Assembly: GCF_013155335.1 (NCBI RefSeq)
Contig: NZ_JABJQZ010000002.1
Location: 434,001-498,000 of the forward strand
DNA length: 64,000 nucleotides
Origin: Nocardioides sp. zg-1230
GTDB lineage: Bacteria; Actinomycetota; Actinomycetes; Propionibacteriales; Nocardioidaceae
Reading direction: 5' to 3'
A model generated the notes under the pieces. It saw only the letters and a program-made list of their open reading frames with translations, was not told the DNA's origin and ran no database searches. Below, piece after piece: positions 1 to 11,607 of this stretch. The first letter of the stretch is position 1. Each line of letters begins with the position of its first letter. A program made the position numbers and the translations under genes.

Positions 1-711
1 GAGGCCGCCATGGTCTCCTCCCAGGACACCGCGGTCGCCGCCGCGCTCACCCAGCTCGGCGAGGAGGTCGAGCCGCTCGTGGAGGTCCTCGACGTGACCC
101 CCGGGCTGCCCGCCGACGGCAAGCTGGAGGTGCGCGACGTGCTCCTCCGCGTCGGCGGCACGCCGGTCACCGACGCCCAGGACGTCGTCGACGCCGTCGA
201 TGCCGCGTCCCCCGGCGAGCCGATCGCGTTCGTCGTACGCCGTGGGGACGAGGAGGTCGAGGTCGACGTGACCCCCGAGGACGTCGACGGCGACCTGCGC
301 ATCGGCATCACCCCCGGAATGGGCTTCGACTTCCCCTTCGAGGTCAGCGTCGACATCGCCGACAACATCGGCGGTCCCAGCGCCGGACTGATGATGTCGC
401 TCGCCATCTACGACACCCTCACCCCGGGTTCCCTGACCGGAGGCGCCGACATCGCCGGCACTGGCACGATCACGCCGGCCGGGAAGGTCGGCCCGATCGG
501 AGGCATCCAGCAGAAGATCGCCGCCGCCCGCGACGCCGGGGCCGAGCTGTTCCTCGTCCCTGCCGACAACTGCGACGGCATCGGGGGAGTGGACCCCGGC
601 GACATGCGGCTGGCGAAGGCCACGACGATGGACGGTGCCGTGAAGACCCTGGACGACTGGGTCGCCGACCCCGACGCCGACCTCCCCAGCTGCGAGGAGA
701 CCGCCTCATGA
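1..711 (+). CDS. PDZ / Lon-like (S16) membrane protease, YlbL family, 3' part
   Basis: The reading frame is open from base 1, so the N-terminus (normally a membrane anchor) lies outside the window. The visible part has a PDZ domain (about bases 70-300) followed by a Lon-type S16 protease domain. The catalytic Ser is in GGPSAGLMMSLA (codon 379-381) and the catalytic Lys in AGKVGPIGGIQQK (codon 484-486), the Ser-Lys dyad of this family. YlbL-like proteins are extracytoplasmic serine proteases linked to quality control and, in Bacillus, to degradation of a cell-division inhibitor; the substrate here is unknown. The stop overlaps the next start (ATGA), and this order before a PPA1309-like and a UPF0182 gene is common in actinobacteria. 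Confidence 0.9.
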   Translation, partial: EAAMVSSQDTAVAAALTQLGEEVEPLVEVLDVTPGLPADGKLEVRDVLLRVGGTPVTDAQDVVDAVDAASPGEPIAFVVRRGDEEVEVDVTPEDVDGDLRIGITPGMGFDFPFEVSVDIADNIGGPSAGLMMSLAIYDTLTPGSLTGGADIAGTGTITPAGKVGPIGGIQQKIAAARDAGAELFLVPADNCDGIGGVDPGDMRLAKATTMDGAVKTLDDWVADPDADLPSCEETAS

Positions 712-1343
712 CGAGCCCCACCGACCCGACCCCCGACGGCGTGCCTGACCCGAGCGCGCCCGACGCGCTCCCGGAGGACCCGGCCCTCGCCGCCGCCGTC
801 CTCGAGATCGAGGCGCACGTCGCCCAGGACGGGTGGGACCAGCCGGCCCGGCTCTACGCCCTCGTCGACACCGCGACGCTCGTCGCCCAGGAGCCCGCGC
901 TGGCGGCCGCCATGGCGATCGACGGTCCCGGCGACGACGGGTCGTTCACGCCCATCGAGCAGGACGGCCTGCCGCCCGGGCAGGTGCTCGAGGACGCGCT
1001 GACGACCATCGCGTGGCCCGACAGCGTCGCCGGGTGCGCGGCCGTCATCGAGCGGCTCGTGCTCCCGCCCGACGTCGACGACGAGATCCCCGACGACCCC
1101 ACGGCGGCCGAGCTGTTCGCGCGCGAGCACCCCGAGCGCCAGGAGGTGCGAATGGTCGCCGGCGTGACGCGCGCCGGGGCGTCGTACTGCGCCCTCCGGC
1201 TGCGAGCCCACGACGACGAGCAGTCGGTGGTCAACGGCACCGAGCTCGTCCCCGGGCTCCTCGACCTCCTCCACGCGACGCTGCACGACCACCTGCACGA
1301 CCTCGCGCACGACACCCAGCCCCACCCCGACGAGAACCACTGA
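708..1343 (+). CDS. PPA1309-like conserved actinobacterial protein
   Basis: A 211-aa soluble, acidic protein with no recognisable catalytic motif. It starts with a Pro/Asp-rich stretch (about residues 1-25) and then has a compact conserved body. I recognise the family (PPA1309-type, actinobacteria only) from its overall pattern and from its fixed position between a YlbL-type protease and UPF0182. The start overlaps the upstream stop (ATGA), so translation is probably coupled. The function is not known. Confidence 0.75.
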   Translation: MTSPTDPTPDGVPDPSAPDALPEDPALAAAVLEIEAHVAQDGWDQPARLYALVDTATLVAQEPALAAAMAIDGPGDDGSFTPIEQDGLPPGQVLEDALTTIAWPDSVAGCAAVIERLVLPPDVDDEIPDDPTAAELFAREHPERQEVRMVAGVTRAGASYCALRLRAHDDEQSVVNGTELVPGLLDLLHATLHDHLHDLAHDTQPHPDENH

Positions 1344-1347
1344 GGCC

Positions 1348-4332
1348 ATGAGCAATCCCTTCGACCGACCCAGCGGACCCACCGGACCCGACGGCCCCCA
1401 GCGGCCGGGTGGTCCCGGTGGCACGGGCGGCGCCCGCCCCGCGAGCACCTCCCGCCGACCTGGTGCCCTCGTCATCACCGCGATCGTCCTGGTCCTGGCC
1501 TTCATGCTGCTGAGCGCGTTCGCGTCGTTCTGGACCGAGCGGCTGTGGTTCGGCTCGGTGGGCTACCAGGAGGTCTTCACCACCCTCCTCCTCACCCGCA
1601 TCGGCCTGTTCTTCGTCTTCGCCGGGCTGATGGCCGCCGTCGTCGCGGTGACGATGGCGATGGCCTACCGCTACCGGCCGGTCCTGTGGCCCGGGATGCC
1701 GGGGATGCCCGACGACGGGATGGACCGCTACCGACAGCTGCTCGCACCTCGCATGGGCTGGGTCATCGGCGGTGCGGCCGCGGTGATGGGTCTCTTCGCC
1801 GGCGCGTCGGCCTCGGGGCAATGGCGCAGCTACTCCCTGTGGCGGCACAGCCAGGACTTCGGCACCACCGACCCCTACTTCGGCAAGGACGTGGGCTTCT
1901 ACGTCTTCGACCTGCCGTTCTGGCACTACATCGTCGACTTCGTGATGGCCCTGGCGGTCGTCGGCCTCATCGCCTCGCTGGTGATGAACTACCTCTTCGG
2001 CGGCATCCGGCTCTCGGCCCGTCCCGGGGAGCGGCTCACCAGCGCCGCGCAGATCCAGGTGTCCGCGCTGCTGGCGCTCTTCGTGCTGGCCAAGGCGGTG
2101 GACTACTGGCTCGACCGCTTCGACCTGGTGACCAACTCCGGCTCGATCTTCACCGGCATGGGCTACACCGACGACAAGGCGGTCCTGCCCGCCAAGGAGA
2201 TCCTCGCCGGCATCGCGATCGTCTGCGCGCTGCTCTTCCTCGCCAACATCTGGCGCCGGACCTGGCTGCTCCCGTCGGTCGGCGTCGCCCTCTTCGCGCT
2301 CTCCGCGATCATCCTCGGACTGATCGTGCCGACGCTCGTCCAGGCGATCCGGGTCAACCCCAACGTGCCGGACCGCGAGGGCCCCTACATCAAGGCCAAC
2401 ATCGACGCGACGCGCGCGGCCTACCAGCTCGACCAGATCGACGTGCGCAACGTCGGCGCGGCCGTCGACGGTGCGGGTGAGCTCGACACGCTGGACGGCA
2501 TGACCGACGGCATCCCGCTGGTGGACCCGCAGATCGTCAGCGAGATCTTCGAGCAGCAGCAGCAGGTCCGTGCCTACTACTCCGTGCCCAACGTGCTCGA
2601 CGTCGACCGCTACGAGATCGACGGCACCGACCGGGCCGTGGTGCTCGGCGTCCGCGAGCTCGACCAGAGCGGCCTCGCCGAGAACGACCAGAACTGGTCC
2701 AACCTCCACACCGCCTACACGCACGGCAACGGCGTCATCGCGGCCTTCGCCAACCAGCGGCCCGAGGACGACTCCACCCAGCAGACCGGCATCCAGTGGG
2801 CCGAGGGAGCGGAGGCCGACGAGGACACCCTGAGCCGCGTCGCCGGCGAGGACGGTTACGAGACGCGGGTCTACTTCGGTGAGCAGAGCCCGACCTACAG
2901 CATCGTCGGCCAGCGCCCCGGCGGCGCGCCGGTCGAGTTCGACCTGCCTCAGGGAGACCGCAGCGAGGAGGACGTCGCGACGACGTACGACGGTGAGGCG
3001 GGCGTGCCGATCGGCAACGTCTTCAGCCAGCTGCTCTACGCCGTGCGCTTCAGCGAGCCCAACCTGATCCTGTCGAGCCGCGTGCACGAGAACTCGAAGA
3101 TCCTCTACGACCGCAACCCCCGCACGATGGTGGAGAAGGTCGCCCCGTGGCTGACCGTGGACTCCGACCCCTACCCGGCCGTCGTCGACGGGCGGATCCA
3201 GTGGATCCTCGACGGCTACACCGTCACCGACAAGTACCCCCTGTCACAGCGCGAGTCGCTCGAGGAGATGACCGACGACTCCCTGCAGGAGAACACCGGT
3301 TTCCAGACCCTGCCGACCGACGAGATCAACTACCTCCGCAACTCGGTCAAGGCCACGGTCGACGCCTACGACGGCACGGTGACCCTCTACGAGTGGGACG
3401 AGGAGGACCCGATCCTCCAGGCCTGGACGGAGGTCTTCCCCGACACCGTCCAGCCCAAGGACCAGATCCCCGACGCGCTCATCGAGCACCTGCGTTACCC
3501 CGAGGACCTGTTCAAGGCCCAGCGCTTCCAGTTCCAGCGCTACCACGAGACGTCGGCGTCGGCGTGGTTCGAGGGCTCGAGCCGCTGGGAGGTGCCCAGC
3601 GACCCGCAACGCACCACGCGCCTGCAGCCGCCCTACCGCCTGTTCACCGACACCGGGGAGGGCGAGACGTGGTCGTTGACCTCGGTCTACGTGCCGCGCG
3701 ACAAGGAGAACAACCTGGCGGCCTACATGGCGGTCAACAGCGACGCCACCACTGACGACTACGGCAAGGTCTCGGTGCTGCAGCTGCCCAACGAGCCCAC
3801 GGGCGGACCCCTGCAGATCGCCAACACGTTCGCGACCAACGAGGACGTCAGCGCAGCCCTGCTGCCCTACACGACCGGTGACGCCAACCGGGTGCCCGGC
3901 AACCTGCTGACCGTGCCGATCGGCAACGAGTTCATGTACGTCCAGCCGGTCTACACCCGCCGCGACGGCGAGTCGAACTTCCCGATCCTGCGCTTCGTGC
4001 TGGTCTCCTACCAGAACAGGGTGGGCATCGGCACGACCCTCGTGGGCGCGATCGAGGACGCCCTGACCTCCGACGCCTCGACGGACGGGTCGTCCGAGGA
4101 GCCGACGGAGGAGCCGACCGAGTCGCCGACCGAGGAACCGACCGAGTCGCCCGGCTCGCAGCCGACCCAGGAGCCCGGTGGGGAGACCGACGTCGCCGAG
4201 CTGCTGCGCCAGGCCGACGCGAAGTTCGCCGAGGCCGACGAGGCCCAGCAGGCCGGCGACACCGTGCGCTGGGCTCGCCTGATGGAGGAGGGGCGCGAAC
4301 TCATCCGGCAGGCCGTGCGCCAGATCGGCTGA
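1348..4332 (+). CDS. UPF0182 family large membrane protein
   Basis: A 994-aa protein. After a Pro/Gly-rich cytoplasmic start (residues 1-30) come about seven hydrophobic segments in the first ~340 residues, then a large soluble, presumably extracytoplasmic domain. The tail has repeats of the EEPTESPT type (about residues 910-950) and ends in a short helical segment. Length and layout match the actinobacterial UPF0182 family (mycobacterial Rv0064/Rv3193c type). It follows the PPA1309-like gene by 4 bases, so it is probably the same operon. The molecular function is unestablished. Confidence 0.92.
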   Translation: MSNPFDRPSGPTGPDGPQRPGGPGGTGGARPASTSRRPGALVITAIVLVLAFMLLSAFASFWTERLWFGSVGYQEVFTTLLLTRIGLFFVFAGLMAAVVAVTMAMAYRYRPVLWPGMPGMPDDGMDRYRQLLAPRMGWVIGGAAAVMGLFAGASASGQWRSYSLWRHSQDFGTTDPYFGKDVGFYVFDLPFWHYIVDFVMALAVVGLIASLVMNYLFGGIRLSARPGERLTSAAQIQVSALLALFVLAKAVDYWLDRFDLVTNSGSIFTGMGYTDDKAVLPAKEILAGIAIVCALLFLANIWRRTWLLPSVGVALFALSAIILGLIVPTLVQAIRVNPNVPDREGPYIKANIDATRAAYQLDQIDVRNVGAAVDGAGELDTLDGMTDGIPLVDPQIVSEIFEQQQQVRAYYSVPNVLDVDRYEIDGTDRAVVLGVRELDQSGLAENDQNWSNLHTAYTHGNGVIAAFANQRPEDDSTQQTGIQWAEGAEADEDTLSRVAGEDGYETRVYFGEQSPTYSIVGQRPGGAPVEFDLPQGDRSEEDVATTYDGEAGVPIGNVFSQLLYAVRFSEPNLILSSRVHENSKILYDRNPRTMVEKVAPWLTVDSDPYPAVVDGRIQWILDGYTVTDKYPLSQRESLEEMTDDSLQENTGFQTLPTDEINYLRNSVKATVDAYDGTVTLYEWDEEDPILQAWTEVFPDTVQPKDQIPDALIEHLRYPEDLFKAQRFQFQRYHETSASAWFEGSSRWEVPSDPQRTTRLQPPYRLFTDTGEGETWSLTSVYVPRDKENNLAAYMAVNSDATTDDYGKVSVLQLPNEPTGGPLQIANTFATNEDVSAALLPYTTGDANRVPGNLLTVPIGNEFMYVQPVYTRRDGESNFPILRFVLVSYQNRVGIGTTLVGAIEDALTSDASTDGSSEEPTEEPTESPTEEPTESPGSQPTQEPGGETDVAELLRQADAKFAEADEAQQAGDTVRWARLMEEGRELIRQAVRQIG

Positions 4333-4340
4333 CCCCCGAT

Positions 4341-4369
4341 TTGGGCTCGGCCCACCACCCCTGTAATGT
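4341..4369 (+). promoter_or_regulatory. Probable promoter of the tRNA-fMet gene
   Basis: TTGGGC at 4341-4346 and TAATGT at 4364-4369 are separated by 17 bases, a good housekeeping sigma-70-type pair, and lie 12 bases upstream of the tRNA 5' end. This is a sequence-only assignment. Confidence 0.5.
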
Positions 4370-4381
4370 TCTGTTCACCGA

Positions 4382-4455
4382 CGCGGGGTGGAGCAGCTCG
4401 GTAGCTCGCTGGGCTCATAACCCAGAGGTCGCAGGTTCAAATCCTGCCCCCGCTA
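4382..4455 (+). tRNA. Initiator tRNA-fMet (CAT)
   Basis: The full cloverleaf can be drawn: acceptor CGCGGGG pairing with CCCCGC, T arm GCAGG-TTCAAAT-CCTGC, and a CAT anticodon. Three initiator hallmarks are visible: an unpaired first base (C1 opposite T72), the A11-T24 pair in the D stem, and three consecutive G-C pairs (GGG/CCC) next to the anticodon loop. The 3' CCA is not encoded. This end is the probable insertion site of the downstream integrative element; its last bases are duplicated at 39316. Confidence 0.95.
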
Positions 4456-4456
4456 C
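4445..4456 (+). repeat. Putative attL core (tRNA 3' end)
   Basis: TGCCCCCGCTAC covers the end of the T stem and the 3' acceptor strand of tRNA-fMet plus one base. It is identical to 39316-39327. Tyrosine integrases often use tRNA 3' ends, and the integrase gene lies 715 bases downstream. Confidence 0.6.
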
Positions 4457-4478
4457 TCAAGAATCAAAAGATTCGCAC

Positions 4479-4507
4479 CTTGGCCCCCACATCTTGTGGG
4501 GGCCAAG
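4479..4507 (+). terminator. Hairpin terminator after tRNA-fMet, likely carried by the element
   Basis: CTTGGCCCCCACA (4479-4491) pairs perfectly with TGTGGGGGCCAAG (4495-4507) around a 3-base loop. A small GAATC/GATTC hairpin with an AAAA loop (4461-4474) precedes it. If the insertion model is right, this hairpin belongs to the element and replaces the original tRNA terminator. Confidence 0.7.
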
Positions 4508-4769
4508 CGCATTTCAGCCCACATCTAGTGGCCCGATGCGCCTATCCGGGGTCGATTGTCGGCTTGATTGTTTCTCGAATGACCTAGGTGACCCTGGTCG
4601 CACCAGGTGCATCCCCCGTTCGATCCACGCGTGTACTGCACCGCCTTGCGTCCCCGATCGAGGGCGATCGGGGGCATCCGGGGGCGTCGAGGGACGACTC
4701 CTGAAGAAAGTTGAGCCCGGCTGGTGGCGGGGATTGCCGGACCCTGATCGCCTCGGACGGTCCTGCGAC
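4508..4769. other. Non-coding left end of the element
   Basis: No convincing gene was found. The frame of the downstream HTH gene is open back to 4341, but it would run through the tRNA and its codon pattern before 4770 is not coding-like. GC is lower than in neighbouring genes. Short direct repeats around 4655-4690 (GATCGAGGG / GATCGGGGG / GGGGGC) could be integrase arm-type sites; this is speculation. Confidence 0.4.
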
Positions 4770-5174
4770 ATGACCCCCATGACGCCCGGCGACACGCCGG
4801 CCACCTACAGCCCCGACACCACCCTCACCCTCAGCGAGATCGCCGACCTCACCGGCCGCGACCTCAAGACCATCAAGACCTGGAACGACTCCGGCAAGGG
4901 CCGCTGGCCCAACGCCACCCAGGACGAAACCGGCCGCAAGACCTGGCGCGTCCCGGTCCGCGACCTCGTCGCCACCGACGTCCTCGACGCCTCCCAGATC
5001 GAGCAGGTCGCGAACGAGCTCGCCGCCCGGCGCGAGTCCAAGGAGACCAAGGCCCTCCGCGAGCAGGTCATCCGCCTCGAGGAGAAGCTCACCGCCGCGG
5101 CGGCCCTCGCCGATGAGCGCGCCAACACCATCGCCCTCCTCAAGAGCCTGGTCCGCAAGGGCGGTGCAGCATGA
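4770..5174 (+). CDS. HTH-coiled-coil protein, possible excisionase/accessory factor
   Basis: A 134-aa protein. Residues about 12-65 look like a MerR/excisionase-type winged HTH (LSEIADLTGRDLKTIKTWN, followed by a wing ending in WRVPVRDLV). Residues about 75-128 form a charged heptad-type coiled coil (ELAARRESKETKALREQVIR). I chose ATG 4770; a second ATG at 4779 is possible. The stop overlaps the integrase start (ATGA), so the two are translationally coupled. Its small size, HTH and coupling suggest a recombination directionality factor or integrase partner. This is inference, and no exact family is recognised. Confidence 0.65.
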   Translation: MTPMTPGDTPATYSPDTTLTLSEIADLTGRDLKTIKTWNDSGKGRWPNATQDETGRKTWRVPVRDLVATDVLDASQIEQVANELAARRESKETKALREQVIRLEEKLTAAAALADERANTIALLKSLVRKGGAA

Positions 5175-7531
5175 GCCGCAAGCTGACCGGTTCCAAGAAG
5201 CAGACCGACGGCGGCTGGACCGCCAGCCTCCCGATTCGCCGCGGCGCCACCAAGCGCCGGACCTACACCTTCACCACCGAAGAGGCCGTCGACCGCTGGA
5301 TCGCCGCCGGCATCGCCGCCATCGAGAGCGACACCGACCTCCCCACCCCCGGGGCCGAGGGACGCGTCGCGAACAAGCGCACCCAGAAGACCGGGACCGA
5401 CTTCCGCGCCATGGCCGACCGGTGGCACGCCGAGCGCTACGAGGAGCTGCGGCGCGGCAAGCACGACCGCGCCACCTCGACCCTCGGCCACATCAAGCGC
5501 ATCGCCGCCTTCATGAACGAGCGCGGCCTCGTGCTCGAGACCATGGTGCGTGACGAGGTGAAGGCGTTGCAGGCGACCCTCACCCGGTCGAACACCGACA
5601 TCACGGTCCGCGTCCCGGACGGCGTCGACCCGACCCAGCTGGTCACCATGGCCGAGGCCCTCGAGCTCCCCAAGATGGCATCCAAGTCGACGCTGAAGCG
5701 CCGCAAGGCCGAAGGCAAGCTCGTTCCCGTCGACCCGTCTTCCGCGGTGCACCGCTTCCTCGTCTCCGATCTCTACAACGAGGACATCCTCGGCCCCGGC
5801 GGCGAGCTCCGCCGAGGACCGCGCACCAACGGCAGCCTCTCCCAGGACGTCGCCAAGGACGTCATGTGGGCCTTCGAGGAAATCTGCAAGTACGCCCTGG
5901 ACCACGGCGTCGACGTCCCGCAGGACCGCAGCAGCCTCGCCATGCACATCACCGACAAGGCGCCCAGCGCTGAGCGCCAGCCCGTCAGTCTCACGCGCTG
6001 CGCCGACATCGCCTCGCGGTTGCACGTCGTGCACCAGCTCGCCCTGTGGGTCATGCGCATCCTCGGGCTGCGCATCAGCGAGGCCTACGGCATCCGCGTC
6101 TACGACGTGCTCGACCAGGGGCCGGGCCAGTACGGCGCCGTCGCGGTCAAGACGCAGGGCGGCAAGAAGTTCACCCAGATCGCCCCGGACGGCACCAAGG
6201 TCACCAGCGACGACAAGGACGAGCTCAAGACCAAGAACTCCAAGCGCGCGCTCGTCGTCCCGCCCGCCCTCATGGACTTCATCCGCCTCGTCGTCGCTGT
6301 CTTCCACACCGACGCCGACGGCGTGATCCGCCAGGACGCTCGCCTCATCCCCGGCCTCAACCGCCGAGACGCCGGCGGCCAGGCTGCCTTCCGCACCGCC
6401 CTGGCGGATGCTGCCGAGGCCGCCCGCGTCGACTGCACGCCTGAGGAGGAGGTGATCGACGAGGTCTTCTCCTGCACGCCCCACGACATGCGACGGACCA
6501 TCCTGTCCGACCTCGATCGCCTCAAGGTGAAGGGCACCCACACGCGGCGATTCGCCGGCCACCTCGCCGGCACCGCCGTCCTCCACCGCAGCTACCTCCT
6601 CGACGACCCGAAGCTCCGCCCCGCGCGGAAGATCGCCGTCCTCATCCAGAAGGAGCTCACCACCAACCTCCCGGTCGGACTCGTCATCCCCACCACCGTC
6701 CGCTGCACCACCGGCAACCAGAAGTTCCTCGCGTTGGACGGTCCGCGCATCGACGCCGAGCTCGCCGAGCGTGGCTCCCTCGTCCTCACGACGGACGAGG
6801 GCGGGGAGCCGCTCCTCGGGACCGTCGAGGCTGCCGATCTCTGGGACGTCACGCCCAAGACGGCGCGTCTCTGGATGGCCGAGGGTCGAGTGCCGTCAGT
6901 CCCGTGCGGCGGTCGTGGCAAGGGGCAGGAGCGGCGGGTGCGTCTCTGCGACGCCATGGCACTGCGCCAGCGGCTCAGCACCCAGATCACGCTCGTCCGG
7001 CTCGCCGATGAGGTCCAGACGACCTACCACACCGTGTACCAGTTCGTCCGCGCGAAGGGGCTCGAGCTCGAGGCCTGGGGCGAGCGCGACTTCATCGTCC
7101 CGCCCGCAACTGCCGCCCTCCTGCGCGAGCACTACGCACACCAGGCAGAACTGCACCGCCGCGCCGTGCCCTACTCCAAGGCAGCGAAGGAGCTCGGTAC
7201 GACGGTGGCTGCGGTCGAGCACCTCGTGGAGGACGGGACGTTGGACAAGGACGAGCGCGCCTACGACGGTCGTCGCATGGTCACCCGCGAGAGCCTCGCC
7301 GGGGCCACCCAGCAGCCGGTTCGCCGTCCCACTCCGACGGTCCGCGACGACCTGATGACGTGGGCCGAGGTGTCGGCCGCAACCGGACTGGCGAGCGCGG
7401 ACATCGACGCACTCGTTGCTGACGGAATGCTGGTGCGCGTGCAGCACCAGCGGCGACGCCACGTGACTCGGGTCAGCGTGCTGAGGTATCTCGCCGAGCA
7501 CGACCCGTCACGCCTCGCGCTGGCCGTCTGA
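5171..7531 (+). CDS. Tyrosine recombinase/integrase with C-terminal HTH array
   Basis: A 786-aa protein, about twice the usual integrase length. The catalytic domain shows Arg301 (LGLRISEAYG), His438-x-x-Arg441 (HDMRR), His464 (AGHLAG) and nucleophile Tyr475 (HRSYLL), all in canonical order. An N-terminal SAM-like/arm-binding part precedes it, with an insertion around residues 135-200. After residue ~540 come about four HTH-like units (near residues 550-600, 605-655, 660-710 and 720-780), each with a MerR/excisionase-like helix pair such as VEAADLWDVTPKTARLWM. It probably inserts and excises the element at tRNA-fMet. The HTH array is unusual and may bind arm sites. Confidence 0.88.
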   Translation: MSRKLTGSKKQTDGGWTASLPIRRGATKRRTYTFTTEEAVDRWIAAGIAAIESDTDLPTPGAEGRVANKRTQKTGTDFRAMADRWHAERYEELRRGKHDRATSTLGHIKRIAAFMNERGLVLETMVRDEVKALQATLTRSNTDITVRVPDGVDPTQLVTMAEALELPKMASKSTLKRRKAEGKLVPVDPSSAVHRFLVSDLYNEDILGPGGELRRGPRTNGSLSQDVAKDVMWAFEEICKYALDHGVDVPQDRSSLAMHITDKAPSAERQPVSLTRCADIASRLHVVHQLALWVMRILGLRISEAYGIRVYDVLDQGPGQYGAVAVKTQGGKKFTQIAPDGTKVTSDDKDELKTKNSKRALVVPPALMDFIRLVVAVFHTDADGVIRQDARLIPGLNRRDAGGQAAFRTALADAAEAARVDCTPEEEVIDEVFSCTPHDMRRTILSDLDRLKVKGTHTRRFAGHLAGTAVLHRSYLLDDPKLRPARKIAVLIQKELTTNLPVGLVIPTTVRCTTGNQKFLALDGPRIDAELAERGSLVLTTDEGGEPLLGTVEAADLWDVTPKTARLWMAEGRVPSVPCGGRGKGQERRVRLCDAMALRQRLSTQITLVRLADEVQTTYHTVYQFVRAKGLELEAWGERDFIVPPATAALLREHYAHQAELHRRAVPYSKAAKELGTTVAAVEHLVEDGTLDKDERAYDGRRMVTRESLAGATQQPVRRPTPTVRDDLMTWAEVSAATGLASADIDALVADGMLVRVQHQRRRHVTRVSVLRYLAEHDPSRLALAV

Positions 7532-7681
7532 CGGGTCCAAGCTCGATACCCCTCCCTCCACGCGACCGATGAGGCGGTCCGGCTCGCGTGGAGGTCGTGG
7601 GTGCCGCCGTCAGCGTGACTCTTTGCTGCGCAGGGCGTGGCCAACGGCACCCGGAACAAGGTGCCTACGACCCTTGACTAC

Positions 7682-7698
7682 ATACCCCCTAGGGGTAT
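7682..7698 (+). promoter_or_regulatory. CsoR-type operator upstream of copA
   Basis: ATACCCC-CTA-GGGGTAT is a near-perfect inverted repeat 10 bases before the copA start. It matches the G/C-tract palindromes bound by CsoR-family copper repressors, and a closely related box precedes the csoR gene at 13189-13203. Confidence 0.75.
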
Positions 7699-7708
7699 GG
7701 TTGAGGAC

Positions 7709-10144
<2,436 letters not shown>

Positions 10145-10172
10145 GACCAGCGGCTCCGTACCATCGAGAACG

Positions 10173-10718
10173 ATGAAGCCAGTGCCTTCCACCGCCGTCA
10201 GCACCCGTAGGCGAGTCCTACGGGCGCTGACTGCTGGGCGCGGCGCCCGCCGCCCCTGGCTGCCCGCCCTCGTGGCGGCCCTGGTCGTCGGCATCCTCGG
10301 CATGCACGCCCTGGCCAGCCACGGCGCCCCGTCCGCCGCCGCGGCTCCTGCAAGCACGATGGCCGCGATGAGCACGCCGGCAGGCCACGACGCGGCGATG
10401 GCAGCAGGGACATCCGACGCCAGTCACCACCACGCCGCCGCTGCCGCACACACCGCGATGGCGGCCGCCGGCACCAGTGTGAACGGTGACTTCGGCTCGG
10501 GACACGGCTCAGGACACGGGATGGCCGGCATGGTCATGCTGTGCGTCGTCATGCTCGCCGCGGCGGCGCTCACGCTGCTGGTGGTGCTCGCCGCGCGACT
10601 CTTCCGACCGCTGCTGCCGGCCGCGTTCATGCCCGCCGCTGTGCGTGAGCGGGCGTTGCAGTGGGTGCGTGGCACCGGCCCGCCCTACGAGTGGCAGTTC
10701 TCCGTCATCAGGTGCTGA
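10173..10718 (+). CDS. DUF6153-type membrane protein, His-rich
   Basis: 181 aa from ATG 10173. There is one hydrophobic segment near residues 28-45 (PALVAALVVGILGMHALA), a Ala/His/Met/Gly-rich middle (SHHHAAAAAHTAMAAAG, GSGHGSGHGM) and a second membrane segment (about 115-140). The layout resembles the DUF6153 family often found beside copper genes in actinobacteria. The His/Met-rich part may bind copper outside the membrane. It lies 28 bases after copA, so probably the same transcript. Confidence 0.65.
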   Translation: MKPVPSTAVSTRRRVLRALTAGRGARRPWLPALVAALVVGILGMHALASHGAPSAAAAPASTMAAMSTPAGHDAAMAAGTSDASHHHAAAAAHTAMAAAGTSVNGDFGSGHGSGHGMAGMVMLCVVMLAAAALTLLVVLAARLFRPLLPAAFMPAAVRERALQWVRGTGPPYEWQFSVIRC

Positions 10719-10853
10719 CAGGTCCTGCGACCGCCCGCCACCGCTGAGCTCGACCGCGACTGCCTCGCGCGTTCGACAGCAGCGTTCCGGCCGGGTGACG
10801 CCTCCGCCTGCCTCCAACACCCCACTGACTACCTGAGACCAGGAGAACTTCCC

Positions 10854-11492
10854 ATGCACAAGACCAAGACCCGCACGCGTGCGCTCACCGCGCTCGCGCT
10901 CACCCTTGTCCTCGGCGCCGGCCTCACCGCCTGCGGCGACGACACCTCGGACGCGGCCGGCCAGGCCGAGGTCAGCACGACCGAGCACAACGACGCCGAC
11001 GTCACTTTCGCCAGCGACATGATGACCCACCACGCGCAAGCGCTCTCGATGGTCGACCTGACCCTCAACCGCCCCCTCGACCCGGAGGTTCAGGGGCTGG
11101 CCGAGGACATCCGAGAAGCGCAGGGCCCCGAGATCGAGACGATGGCCGACTGGCTCACCGAGTGGGGCGAGGACGTGCCGGAGACGATGCGCGACCACGT
11201 CAACGGTGGCCACGACATGGACGACATGTCCGACAACATGGACGACATGGGCCACGACGACATGCCCGGGATGATGACCGCGGACGACATCGACGACCTG
11301 GAGAACTCCGCCGACGGCGAGTTCCAGGACATGTGGCTCGAGATGATGATCGAGCACCACGAGGGCGCGGTCGAGATGGCGCAGACCGAGCAGGCCGAGG
11401 GCAAGTTCAAGGACGCCGTCGACCTCGCCGGTCAGGTCATCGAGACGCAGACGGCCCAGATCGACACCATGAAGGAGCTCCTCAGCTCCTGA
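10854..11492 (+). CDS. DUF305 lipoprotein, copper-associated
   Basis: 212 aa. The N-terminal signal ends in a lipobox (LGAGLTACGDD), so the protein should be lipid-anchored on the outer face. Two DUF305 ferritin-like half-repeats follow: FASDMMTHHAQALSM and MWLEMMIEHHEGAVEMA, each with the HH pair typical of the family. Between them is an Asp/Met-rich stretch (HDMDDMSDNMDDMGHDDM). DUF305 proteins are commonly encoded in copper clusters and may bind metal; the mechanism is not established. A ribosome-binding site AGGAG precedes the start. Confidence 0.85.
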   Translation: MHKTKTRTRALTALALTLVLGAGLTACGDDTSDAAGQAEVSTTEHNDADVTFASDMMTHHAQALSMVDLTLNRPLDPEVQGLAEDIREAQGPEIETMADWLTEWGEDVPETMRDHVNGGHDMDDMSDNMDDMGHDDMPGMMTADDIDDLENSADGEFQDMWLEMMIEHHEGAVEMAQTEQAEGKFKDAVDLAGQVIETQTAQIDTMKELLSS

Positions 11493-11607
11493 GCTCGAGC
11501 GCAGGCGGACGCCATCGGCTCCTCGGTGACGTCCGCCCGCGCGCCTCCCCCGTCCCGCATACCGGCCGAGACCGGACGCGTCCCCCTCTCTTGGAAAGTA
11601 GAGCGTC

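Noticed and set aside
1231..3087. 618-aa minus-strand frame opposite UPF0182
   Set aside because: Gly/Arg/Val/Asp-rich antisense pattern usual in high-GC DNA; the plus strand holds a clear family member.
4341..4769. N-terminal extension of the HTH gene
   Set aside because: It would translate through the tRNA-fMet gene and its hairpin; ATG 4770 gives a sensible domain start.
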